A stretch of DNA of 64,000 bases, taken from positions 1-64,000 of the forward strand of contig JBDZVM010000018.1 of the NCBI GenBank assembly GCA_040255675.1, given 5' to 3'. Below are positions 53,584 through 61,898 of this stretch, one piece after another. Position 1 is the first letter of the stretch. Every line of letters begins with the position of its first letter. The notes under the pieces were generated by a model, which searched no databases, was not told the origin of the DNA, and saw only the letters and a program-made list of their open reading frames with translations. The stretch is from JBDZVM01 sp040255675. Lineage in GTDB: Bacteria > Actinomycetota > Actinomycetes > Acidothermales > Acidothermaceae. Made by a program: the position numbers and the translations under genes.

Positions 53584-54222
53584 ATGTCTCGCCCAACGCC
53601 GACACAGGTGTTTCATTTCACGCACCTTGAGCACGTGGCCACCGTCGTCCAGCACGGCCTGCTGTCCGACACGGCGGCCCGCGAACGCGGCGTGCTGCGT
53701 GCCGAGGTTGGCAACCACGAGATCAAGTCACGCCGGCGAGAACGTGTGGTGCGGCTGGGAGCGGGTGGCGTTGTCGCGGACTATGTGCCGTTCTATTACG
53801 CACCGCGCAGTCCCATGATGTATGTGATCGACAGGGGTGGCGTGCCGACGTACGACGGCGGTTGTGACGATCTCGTGTATTTGGTCTCAACGGTCGAGCG
53901 ACTAATTGATCTCGATCTGCGACCGCTGTTCACAGACCGAAACGCCGTGTTGGCACTCGCAGCGTTCACCGACGATGTGGCGAAGCTGGACCGTCTCATC
54001 GATTGGTCGCTAATGCGGGCAACGATGTGGGCCAACACCAGTGCTGAGCCGGATCGCAAGGAACGCCGGATGGCCGAGTGCCTGGTTCACGCGTGCGTCC
54101 CATGGGAGGCGTTCTCCGAGGTCGTGACAAAGACCCGGGCGTGTGCTGCGCTGGTGACTCAGGCCTTGAGTACGGTGGGGTCGTCAACACCGGTTCATGT
54201 CCGACCTGACTGGTACTTCTAG
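53584..54222 (+). CDS. darT: DarT-like ssDNA ADP-ribosyltransferase toxin
   Basis: 212-residue DUF4433/DarT protein that uses NAD+ to ADP-ribosylate thymine (or guanine) bases on single-stranded DNA, blocking replication; it is a toxin and anti-phage factor. The N-terminal HFTHLEHVATVVQHGLL contains the NAD-contacting His. SRRRERVV (Arg50-52) follows, then DYVPFYYAPRSPMMYVI, and RMAECLVH with the catalytic Glu165. Length is normal and no lesion is visible. The neutralising DarG gene follows 4 nt later. Confidence 0.92.
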   Translation: MSRPTPTQVFHFTHLEHVATVVQHGLLSDTAARERGVLRAEVGNHEIKSRRRERVVRLGAGGVVADYVPFYYAPRSPMMYVIDRGGVPTYDGGCDDLVYLVSTVERLIDLDLRPLFTDRNAVLALAAFTDDVAKLDRLIDWSLMRATMWANTSAEPDRKERRMAECLVHACVPWEAFSEVVTKTRACAALVTQALSTVGSSTPVHVRPDWYF

Positions 54223-54226
54223 GCGC

Positions 54227-55294
54227 ATGGGAAGCACCGACGTGATCAGAGAAGGCAGCGGCAACTTGCTGGCCGCCGACGTTGACGCCTTGGTCAACAC
54301 AGTCAATACCGTTGGCGTGATGGGCAAGGGGCTCGCCCTGCAGTTCAGGCGTGCTTACCCCGCGATGTTTCAGGCCTATCGGAAGGCGGCGCTCGCCGGT
54401 TTGGTTGAACTCGGCCGGATGCATGTCTGGCCTACTGGCACTGCCGCTGGCCCGCGATTCGTGATCAATTTTCCGACCAAGGCTCACTGGCGCGCACGTT
54501 CACGCCTCGTCGACGTGGAGCGCGGCCTGCAGGATCTCGTGCGGGTCGTTCGAGAACTTGAGATCACCTCAGTGGCGGTGCCGCCGCTCGGTTGCGGTAA
54601 TGGTGGGCTTGACTGGCGTGACGTCGAGCCCCGTATCCGGGCAGCTTTCGCCGAGCTTGCTGAGGTTGATGTCGTCTTGTTTCCGCCAGGAGACATGCCT
54701 CCTGCTGCGGCGATGCCCGATGCGACCGATCGGCCACGCCTCACACCTGGGCGGTCAGCCTTGATCATGCTCTTGTCGGGCTATGCGAGCCACGCGATGG
54801 GTGCGAGTCTGATCGAGGTGCAGAAGTTGCTGTACTTCTTGCAGGGAGCGGGTGAACCGCTTCGGCTGAACTTCGGCAAGGCCCGCTATGGCCCATATGC
54901 CGACAACCTGCGTCACGTCTTGATCCAGCTTGAGGGCCATTACTTGAGCGGTTTCGGCGATGGCAGCGGCCGGGTGATTGACGCTGAGCCGATCCACGTG
55001 ATCGCGGGCGCCGAGGCGGCGGCAGCGGGTTGCCTGGAGGGGTATCCCGAGACACTGCGGCGGATTGATCGCGTGCTGGCGCTCAGCCGAGGCTTCGAAT
55101 CGGCGTACGGTATGGAGCTCCTTGCGAGCGTGCATTGGGTGGCCCATCAGGATGATCCTGCGGCGCGCGACGATCCAGAACTCGCGGCGACGCTTGTGAG
55201 CCGGTGGAGCCCGCGCAAGAGCCGTCTATTCACGTCCGACCACGTAGGCATCGCGTGGGCAACGCTGCACGATCACGGCTGGCTCGTGACCTGA
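54227..55294 (+). CDS. darG: DarG-like macrodomain antitoxin
   Basis: About 355 residues. The N-terminal macrodomain (GNLLAADVDALVNTVNTVGVMGKGLALQF; VPPLGCGNGGLDW) removes ADP-ribose from DNA and so reverses DarT. The C-terminal region from about residue 175 (LIMLLSGYASHAMGASLIEVQKLLYFLQ; NFGKARYGPYADNLRHVL) is the domain that binds DarT. ATG 54227 lies 5 nt after the darT stop and matches the family N-terminus; ATG 54197 inside darT is an alternative. The pair appears complete. Confidence 0.92.
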   Translation: MGSTDVIREGSGNLLAADVDALVNTVNTVGVMGKGLALQFRRAYPAMFQAYRKAALAGLVELGRMHVWPTGTAAGPRFVINFPTKAHWRARSRLVDVERGLQDLVRVVRELEITSVAVPPLGCGNGGLDWRDVEPRIRAAFAELAEVDVVLFPPGDMPPAAAMPDATDRPRLTPGRSALIMLLSGYASHAMGASLIEVQKLLYFLQGAGEPLRLNFGKARYGPYADNLRHVLIQLEGHYLSGFGDGSGRVIDAEPIHVIAGAEAAAAGCLEGYPETLRRIDRVLALSRGFESAYGMELLASVHWVAHQDDPAARDDPELAATLVSRWSPRKSRLFTSDHVGIAWATLHDHGWLVT

Positions 55295-55370
55295 CCTTCG
55301 TTGCGCAGGCAAGGCGGCTACCTGAGACACTGTGATCGTGGTGGATCCGGACTAGAGGTCCAGATCCCTC

Positions 55371-55446
55371 GGGCCGTTAGCTCAACTGGCAGAGCAGCAG
55401 ACTTTTAATCTGCGGGTTCCGGGTTCGATCCCCGGGCGGCCCACCA
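55371..55446 (+). tRNA. tRNA-Lys (anticodon TTT), CCA encoded
   Basis: Folds as a normal cloverleaf. The acceptor stem GGGCCGT pairs with GCGGCCC, with discriminator A and a genomic CCA. The anticodon loop CTTTTAA has TTT at 55404-55406, and the T arm has GGTTCGATC. It separates DarTG from the VapBC45 module. The 3' half of tRNA genes is a usual integration site, but no second copy of the 3' end or integrase was noticed in this window. Confidence 0.95.
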
Positions 55447-55561
55447 AGATCGTGTATTGCTTCCCGCTGATGTCCGACACGTGTTTGGTCGATGTCGCGA
55501 GGCGGCCTCGGTGCTGGCCTCATCAAGGTGGAGCATCGTTACGATGCCGTGGTCGCGGTTA

Positions 55562-56039
55562 TCAGCGGGGGCGAGCTTTGCCTCGGCCACGTCTGTTGGG
55601 GCGAGTCGGCCAGTAAGCCGGCGGATCGACCCTTGGGTCGATTGTCCTGTGTCGGCGTCCCGGTGTGAGTCCCTGGATCTCGATAAGGAGCTGGCCGTTA
55701 GCCTCTTCGAGTTCCCGGACGATCGGTCTAATCGCAGGCATTACTGCGCCCATGGCGAGAGCTAGCCCATCGATGCCACGGCGCGTGTCTTGGTGATAGC
55801 GGATGTGGTGTATCCCCGCGTCGCGGATAGCGCGTGACTCGTCGACGCTTCGCAGTTGGCCGATGTCGTTTGTGAGGAGCGCGTCGTATCCACGGCGTTG
55901 TGCATCTGGCAACAGGAACCGATCTTTCTTGCCCTTCCAGCCCAAATCTTCGACATGGTCGACTCGGTGATCCGCCAGTAGTTGGACGCAAAGGTCCGAG
56001 GAGTTGCTTCGGAACGTCTTCATCGAGCAAGAGCCTCAT
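55562..56039 (-). pseudogene. VapC45-like PIN-like toxin, frameshifted near its N-terminus
   Basis: ATG 56039 begins MRLLLDEDVPKQLLGPLR, the usual opening of the Mut7-C/DUF5615 PIN-like RNase toxins with their first acidic residues. Continuation of the domain lies in a different frame, LLADHRVDHVEDLGWKGKKD, then RRGYDALLTNDIGQLRSVD and a helical tail to 55562. A one-base change near 55985 would join the two. As written, the toxin should not be made as a full-length protein, unless the shift is a sequencing error. It lies 11 bp after the VapB45-like antitoxin gene. Confidence 0.75.
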
Positions 56040-56050
56040 AAGCGACCGGA

Positions 56051-56695
56051 TTAGGCCGCTTGATCGGGCCGATGCTCGGCGACGTATCGAGCAAACGCCA
56101 GCGCGCCGCGTGTCCCCTTCGGTGTGACGTTTGGGTAGAACGCCGCTATGTCGGCTGGTGCCATCCCGTCTGCGAGGAGTCCCGCAACAAGGTCATACGG
56201 CACCCGCGTGCCGTCGACAACCGGGTACCCGCCGCGGACTGCCGGGTCGACACGTACCCCCGGCGCGGGTTGGAGCAGCGGTACGACTAGCCGCCCGTGC
56301 GCTCCTGTGAAGCCATCGAGGATGTCGATCATTTCGGCGATCACATGCTGTCCGGGATGCGCGGTTAACGCAACAGCTTCATGTTCTGATACCCGCCAGA
56401 CGACGTCTCTGCCGACCGCCAGTAGCGTGTACGCCGACAGGTGCTCAGTTTCTCCAAGCGCGCGTAGAGCTTTCACAGCCTTACGCACGCGTTGCAGGGA
56501 CACATCGTGCGCGCGTAGGTAGACGAAGGTCCGTAGTGCGAGCACGTCGCGAAACGAGTACGACACACGGGCTCGTGGCTTGTGAAACTCTGGTTTGAGC
56601 AGCGGCCCTTCCTCGCTGCGCGAGGACCGCCAATATGAGAGCTGGCGCACCGACGCGCCACTCAATGCCGCCGCAATCTCCGCGGTGTACGACAC
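56051..56695 (-). CDS. VapB45-like antitoxin (MerR-like HTH plus DUF433)
   Basis: 214 residues from GTG 56695 (GGGAGG about 9 nt upstream). The N-terminal helix-turn-helix (YTAEIAAALSGASVRQLSYWR) is MerR-like. The C-terminal DUF433 domain shows PAVRGGYPVVDGTRVPYDLVAGLLADGMAPADIAAFYPNV, the three-helix fold of antitoxins. The combination matches Mycobacterium tuberculosis VapB45 (Rv2018), whose partner VapC45 is the toxin type found directly downstream here. It is intact although its toxin is broken, a common stage in decay of such modules. Confidence 0.88.
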   Translation of the reverse strand: MSYTAEIAAALSGASVRQLSYWRSSRSEEGPLLKPEFHKPRARVSYSFRDVLALRTFVYLRAHDVSLQRVRKAVKALRALGETEHLSAYTLLAVGRDVVWRVSEHEAVALTAHPGQHVIAEMIDILDGFTGAHGRLVVPLLQPAPGVRVDPAVRGGYPVVDGTRVPYDLVAGLLADGMAPADIAAFYPNVTPKGTRGALAFARYVAEHRPDQAA

Positions 56696-56843
56696 TGCTG
56701 CGCACCTCCCGCGTCTCACGATAGCGCCACTGCGGACGCCACCCTAGCGCTAGATGGGGCGGTCGGCCGCCACTATTCCGCGCCGACACGCCCCGGCTGG
56801 ATACTCGAAAGCCGCCAGCCAACACGACAGGTGTCTTTGCAGT

Positions 56844-58997
56844 TCATCGGGATAGCGCGCCCAACCAGAGGCGGTCGCGAGCCCGCGTCATGGCGACGAA
56901 TAATTGCCGACGCTGAAGTTCAGCACGTTCGCGGTATGCGTCGTCGCTTTCGGCGTCCGACCGAGGAGCCACCGCGTGATCGTGCCCAGGCAGGAATACG
57001 CACGCAAACTCCAAACCCTTAGCTCGCTGATATGTGCCGACTTTTACCGCGTCAGACGTCGTCCCGTCGTATTCGCGGTCGAGCAGTGCGACTTCGATGC
57101 CCGTGTTGCGAAGCACCGAAGCCCAACCCTGCGCTGTGCGGTTGTCTGGCACGAGCACGGCCATGTCGCCCGTTCGAACACCTTCGGCCTTCGCATATTT
57201 AAGCGCGCGCACGAGTTCAGCGCGTTCGGCTGCCAAGTTCGGTGCGACGTATCGTCCGACGACACCGCCTTGCCGGTCGATTTCGATGTCTCGTACGGCG
57301 CTAACCGTGCTTTCGTCGAGATCGTCGAAGTCGTCGCTGCCGACGACCTCGAATGCTGCCGCGAGAATCTCGCCGGCATTTCGGTAATTGCGGTTGAGGA
57401 CGGTCGCTCGGCCAGCGACGGAAACTCCCGTCTCACGAAGCGTGAATCCGCCTGGATACACCGATTGCTGGCCGTCGCCGACGAGCAACAACCCGTCAGG
57501 GGCATCGCCGACCAGCGCGTGCAGGAGTTTCAACCCGGTACAGGAAAGGTCTTGCACTTCGTCGACGATGACGGCGGTGTAGGGAGGCGCCACCTGCTCG
57601 CGGCGCACACTGTCGAGCGCCAGCAAGACGACGTCCGCCCAATCGTGCTTGCCCGAGTCGCGAAGATGCTGCTGATAGGCCAGATACAATTTCCATACCG
57701 CGTGGCGGTGCTCTTCGCGAAGCGGTGTACGCCTGCCGATGCGCATCAGCCCGAGGTAGTCATCGAGTTTCGTGAGCCCACGTCCTTTGATGACGTGCTC
57801 GATTTCCTCCTGCCAGTACGGCTTCGGCAACGTAGACGAGGCGAGAACCCCGTGGGGAGCGACGTCCGCCCAGGCTGTTTCGAAGGCATGACGGCCGTCA
57901 TCGCCCGCGATATCCAACGCATGTCCGCGCATGCGGAGGTGTCGCACCGCCCACGAATGCAGTCCGCGAAACTCCACTCGGCCGGCGAGATCTGGCGCAA
58001 GCCTGTGGAACAACGACTCTTGCACTTGCGGAAGTGTGCGCACGAACGACGTCACCAGTACCCGCGCGCCTGGCCGTCTTGCCAGCTCGCGGGCGCGATG
58101 GAGGGCGACCACGGTCTTGCCGGTGCCAGCTGCGCCGCGCACCCGTGCCGGCCCCGAATAGCGGCGGGTAACGAGATGCGTCTGCGCCGGATGCAGCCAC
58201 GTCATCCATGCTTCGATCGGTTCTCGCGTCGCGGCCTCGATCGCGGCATCCCAGATATCTTTGGTGTCGAGTAGCGCGTCTGACGCGAATTCGTCGGACG
58301 TCGCCTGCGTCGCGCGCGAGATCACTCGCCGCCGTGGCGGTGACAACACCGACGCCGGTGGACAGCGTTCGTCGACGGCAGCAACGAGCATTGAGACTTG
58401 CGCGGAATCGAGCCGCCGCGGCAGCCGTAACAGTTCGCTGCTCAGCGATTTCTCGCCTACAACGCGAACGCCACCAACCTCGACCCCGGCGAACTTACGC
58501 CCGACGAGCACAATTAGCGATTGGACGGCGGCGGGCGCCAGCCCGATGTCAGCGAGCGATTCGGCCACCGACTCGGCGGCTCGGCGGGATTTGGCGAGTT
58601 CGTCGTCCGCATTCTCTTGACCTCGCCACAACGCACCGGCGCTGATCCTCGGTTCGGCCCACGTCTTCGCGTCGAGTAGCAGAACACCGGGTGGCCCGAC
58701 AAGGATGAGGTCGATATTCGCCCTGCGGGTGCCGGGCCAGCACCGATCGGCCAGCAGATGCCAGTTCGTTGACCCGAAATCGAGCAGCACTTGCTGCACC
58801 CGAGCCGCCGCCCGCCGCTCGCCCTCGCTGCCGACGTCGAAATTGTGTTGCCGGTGGCGAAGGGCCTTCATCGCCTCTTGCAAAGTTGCGATCTGGCGTG
58901 CGGTGCCCTCGATAAGCGGCTCGAGGGAGGCCGAGTGCTGACGTGCCGAAGCGCCCGCGCGGACGAGATCGTCGAAGATCGGTGCGGTGTCACTCAC
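56844..58997 (-). CDS. NERD nuclease-related domain fused to UvrD-like SF1 helicase
   Basis: 717 residues. After a short helical start, the NERD domain (about 52-170) shows the PD-(D/E)xK-like pattern GSEGERR (56-62), ANIDLILVG (Asp96) and LLLDAKTW (Asp109, Lys111). The helicase has Walker A GAAGTGKT (288-295), VIVDEVQDLS, VGDGQQSVYPGGF, LNRNYRN, TYQRAKGLEFACVFLPG and VAMTRARDRL. NERD-helicases occur in plasmids and defence islands and are thought to process DNA. GTG start; the ribosome binding site is weak. Confidence 0.88.
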   Translation of the reverse strand: MSDTAPIFDDLVRAGASARQHSASLEPLIEGTARQIATLQEAMKALRHRQHNFDVGSEGERRAAARVQQVLLDFGSTNWHLLADRCWPGTRRANIDLILVGPPGVLLLDAKTWAEPRISAGALWRGQENADDELAKSRRAAESVAESLADIGLAPAAVQSLIVLVGRKFAGVEVGGVRVVGEKSLSSELLRLPRRLDSAQVSMLVAAVDERCPPASVLSPPRRRVISRATQATSDEFASDALLDTKDIWDAAIEAATREPIEAWMTWLHPAQTHLVTRRYSGPARVRGAAGTGKTVVALHRARELARRPGARVLVTSFVRTLPQVQESLFHRLAPDLAGRVEFRGLHSWAVRHLRMRGHALDIAGDDGRHAFETAWADVAPHGVLASSTLPKPYWQEEIEHVIKGRGLTKLDDYLGLMRIGRRTPLREEHRHAVWKLYLAYQQHLRDSGKHDWADVVLLALDSVRREQVAPPYTAVIVDEVQDLSCTGLKLLHALVGDAPDGLLLVGDGQQSVYPGGFTLRETGVSVAGRATVLNRNYRNAGEILAAAFEVVGSDDFDDLDESTVSAVRDIEIDRQGGVVGRYVAPNLAAERAELVRALKYAKAEGVRTGDMAVLVPDNRTAQGWASVLRNTGIEVALLDREYDGTTSDAVKVGTYQRAKGLEFACVFLPGHDHAVAPRSDAESDDAYRERAELQRRQLFVAMTRARDRLWLGALSR

Positions 58998-59188
58998 CTC
59001 ACCATGATCGGCCGATCATGCTCCTCGCTGAAGACCTTGGTTGGCGCCTCAATGCGCGGACCGCGGCCGAAGTTCGACGATGCGGTCGGGTCGTCTTCGA
59101 CGACCTCGGCATCGCCACGGTGGTGCTAAGGGCATCAGCGAGGCTGATCGTGGAGTTCCGCCGCGAGCTATCCCATACTTCATTCGCC

Positions 59189-59223
59189 CCTTGGTATGGT
59201 TTAGCTACCTTCCCATACCAAGG
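59189..59223. repeat. Perfect 11-bp inverted repeat at the 5' end of the fic relic
   Basis: CCTTGGTATGG (59189-59199) and CCATACCAAGG (59213-59223) are exact reverse complements around a 13-nt loop. TCCCATAC also recurs as a direct repeat at 59170 and 59211. It sits exactly where homology to Fic begins, so it may be an operator, a small inserted element or a deletion scar. Confidence 0.55.
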
Positions 59224-59239
59224 TCGGACACCGAGCACG

Positions 59240-59832
59240 CACGCGCAGTTCGAGACAATCCATCCATTCCTCGACGGCAACGGGCGTACCGGCCGGGCGC
59301 TCATCCATGTCGTATTGCGACGTCGTGGTCTTGCGGTTGCCTACGTGCCGCCTGTGAGCGTCGTACTCGCTGCGCATAAGCCTCGCTACATCGATGGCCT
59401 CACGCGCTTTCGTGCCGACGACGTCGACGGCTGGCTCACCGCGTTTGCCGCGGCATGCGCACGGGCCGCTCGCCTTGCCACGACCTACCTCGAGGCGGTC
59501 GAGAACCTTCAAGAACGTTGGCGAATGCAGCTGCGAGACGCCGTCCATCCCAGGGGCGATGCGGCCGCATGGCATGTCGTCGACGTCCTGCCCGCTCACC
59601 CTGTTCTGACGCTTCCGGTTGCGGTCACCGCCGTGAAGAGACCAAGGCTGTCGTCAACCAAGCACTTGCACAACTTGAAAAAGCAGGCGTGTTGTCTCGG
59701 TTGGCGGGTGGTGAACGTAACCGGTCATGGGAGGCCGCCGGGCTACTCGACCTGCTCGCCGGTCTCGAAAGCGGCATGCCCGTGACCCCGCGCGATATCC
59801 AGACCGCGGCCCATCGATCGCGTCGCATGTGA
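59240..59832 (+). pseudogene. fic relic: truncated at the N-terminus and frameshifted
   Basis: The Fic signature is present as HAQFETIHPFLDGNGRTGRAL; Fic enzymes transfer AMP or related groups to proteins. Nothing resembling the N-terminal half or an inhibitory helix precedes it. The frame continues to about 59625, where the C-terminal winged-helix segment continues in another frame (KAVVNQALAQLEKAGVLSRL, WEAAGLLDLLAGLESGM) to 59832. With two lesions a working protein is unlikely. It lies divergent from the NERD-helicase gene. Confidence 0.75.
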
Positions 59833-59919
59833 CGCGCTTAGCCGGGTCGTTGGTCGTTAGGCTCGCGGCACACAGATGATGGGTCGAACCGATTCTTCAG
59901 CTCAGAGGGTTGCCGGTTG

Positions 59920-61869
59920 TCATGTCAACCCGAGAACGGTTGGAAGGATCGTACTGAACCACGGGACGGCCGCGATGAGGACGAGCCCGCCACCTAGCGC
60001 CAATAGGTACGGATAGAAGTGCCGAATGCTGCGTTCCATAGATTCTCGGCCTACAGCGGAAGCAACGTAGAAACCAATGCCTGCCGGAGGGGCGAAGGAT
60101 CCGAGCCCCATGGCGACGATCAAAATCATCGAGTATTGAATAGGGTCGATGCCGAGCGCAACGGCGGAGGGCATCAGGATGGGCACGAATATGAGGACCG
60201 CTGGAAGGCCTTCGAGAATCTGACCCATGATTATGAGGACGACGACGCTGAGCAGCAGGAAGAGCACCTTCGAACCGTGCAGGGCGGACATCAGCTCGCC
60301 GATCTGCTCGGCAGCGCCGCCAATTGATAGTGCCTGTGAGAACGGGGCGGCTGCGGCGATGATAAATAGGATCATGCCGCCCGTGGTGGCGGTCTCTCGG
60401 AGGGTTTCCCATAAGACGTTGCGGGTGGCGCGCCGGTACGCAGCGGTCACAATAAAGCCATATCCAGCTGCGAGCGCGGACACTTCAGTGGGCGTCGCCC
60501 AACCGAGGAGGATACCGACAACGAGGCCCAACGGTAGTGCGGCGACTGGCAGCGCGGCGCCCACGGAGCGAAAGCGAACGCGCCAGGTGGCTCGCGGGCT
60601 CGGGGTGATATCGAGCTTTCTGGCGCGGAAATAGATCAGTAGCACGACGCACACCGCCAGGACGACGGCGGGAAGCAGCCCGGCCGCGAACAGCGCCGCC
60701 GTGGAGAGCGACGTAATTGAACCTATTACGAGGAGGACCAGGCTTGGTGGGATCGTTTCTCCCATGATCGCCGATGCAGAAAGGACCGCTACTACCTCCC
60801 CACGTGGATATTTGCGCTCGTCCAGCATGTCTCGCATCGACGTACCGACCGCGGCGACGTCAGCGACCTTGGATCCTGAGATGCCTGAGAACACGTAAGT
60901 GCTTGGAACAATGACTTGCAGCAGTCCGCCTCGGAAGTGCCCGATCCAGGCCTCGAATAATCGGGCGAGCGGCGTCATAAGGCCGCCCCAGTTCATGATG
61001 GCTCCGGCCAGAATAAAGAACGGTATTGCGAGGAGCAGGAATCCCTTGGCTCCTGATTCCATAGCGAGAGGGACCGCGGAAACCGCGGAGAAGTCTCCCC
61101 AGTAGATGTAGAGCGCCGAGGCGAGGGCCAGGACGAACGCGATCGGTATTCCAATCAGGAGGAGTACGAAGAGGATGCTGAGGATGCAGGCGAGAAGCGC
61201 GTGGGTGGATGCGGTAGACACTAGTGGCTGAAGCAGCGCCGCGACGACGATCAGTGCTGCGACAGCCCCCATGGCACCGAAAACCTGCGATGCCCGACGC
61301 AGGAGCAGACGGTAGATCGCGAACCAACAGATGAGGATAAGGCCCACAGCCATCGGAATCGACAGCCACATTGAACTGATCCGCATAATAGGTGTCTTCT
61401 CGTCCCACCGTTGGGTGAGTACCGGGATGAAGTAATAGGCGCTTCCGGCGCCCATCACGAGGATCATCCAGTCGACCAGGGCTGCTTGGTACGGTCTCCA
61501 AGCAGCGGGCAGCTTGCTGACGACCGCCCGAACGGCCATGTGAGCGCCTTTCGGGTACGCAATGGCGCCCCCCACGAAGGCGGCCATCAGGAGCGCGAAG
61601 TGCGAGGCTTCCTGCGTCCACAGCACCGAGTTCCCAGTGATAGCTCGTGAGAATACGTTGAGTAGGACCACCACCAGCTCACCGATGATGGACAGCGCAA
61701 CTAAGCCTTCAAGCGTTCGGTCAAGCCAAACCGCGCCACTCCAGCCCTGTGGCAGTGCTCCGTCACGCTCCAGCAATGCCCTCCTGCTCAGGGCATTGCT
61801 GGGCTCGGGCGGTGCGGAGTTCGTGTGGGGTTCGAGAACGCCGTTTTGGTCCCTGGTCTTCTCAACCAC
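59920..61869 (-). CDS. TRAP transporter fused permease (DctQ-DctM)
   Basis: 649 residues. The N-terminal 200 residues form the small DctQ unit with four membrane segments (SRAITGNSVLWTQEASHFALLMAAFVGGAIAYP is typical). The remainder is the large DctM unit with about twelve segments, including IPIAFVLALAS, AIPFFILAGAIMNWGG, VFSGISGSKVADVAAVG and FAPPAGIGFYVAS. TRAP systems import organic acids or related anions with a sodium gradient. It is 29 bp downstream of the DctP gene. The ligand is unknown, but carboxylates and sugar acids are usual. Confidence 0.93.
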   Translation of the reverse strand: MVEKTRDQNGVLEPHTNSAPPEPSNALSRRALLERDGALPQGWSGAVWLDRTLEGLVALSIIGELVVVLLNVFSRAITGNSVLWTQEASHFALLMAAFVGGAIAYPKGAHMAVRAVVSKLPAAWRPYQAALVDWMILVMGAGSAYYFIPVLTQRWDEKTPIMRISSMWLSIPMAVGLILICWFAIYRLLLRRASQVFGAMGAVAALIVVAALLQPLVSTASTHALLACILSILFVLLLIGIPIAFVLALASALYIYWGDFSAVSAVPLAMESGAKGFLLLAIPFFILAGAIMNWGGLMTPLARLFEAWIGHFRGGLLQVIVPSTYVFSGISGSKVADVAAVGTSMRDMLDERKYPRGEVVAVLSASAIMGETIPPSLVLLVIGSITSLSTAALFAAGLLPAVVLAVCVVLLIYFRARKLDITPSPRATWRVRFRSVGAALPVAALPLGLVVGILLGWATPTEVSALAAGYGFIVTAAYRRATRNVLWETLRETATTGGMILFIIAAAAPFSQALSIGGAAEQIGELMSALHGSKVLFLLLSVVVLIIMGQILEGLPAVLIFVPILMPSAVALGIDPIQYSMILIVAMGLGSFAPPAGIGFYVASAVGRESMERSIRHFYPYLLALGGGLVLIAAVPWFSTILPTVLGLT

Positions 61870-61898
61870 GTCGTCGCCTCAGTCCGTGCCGCGATGTC

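Noticed and set aside
55371..55446. tRNA-Lys as an attachment site of an integrated element
   Set aside because: No integrase and no repeated tRNA 3' end was seen in the window, so only the possibility is noted.
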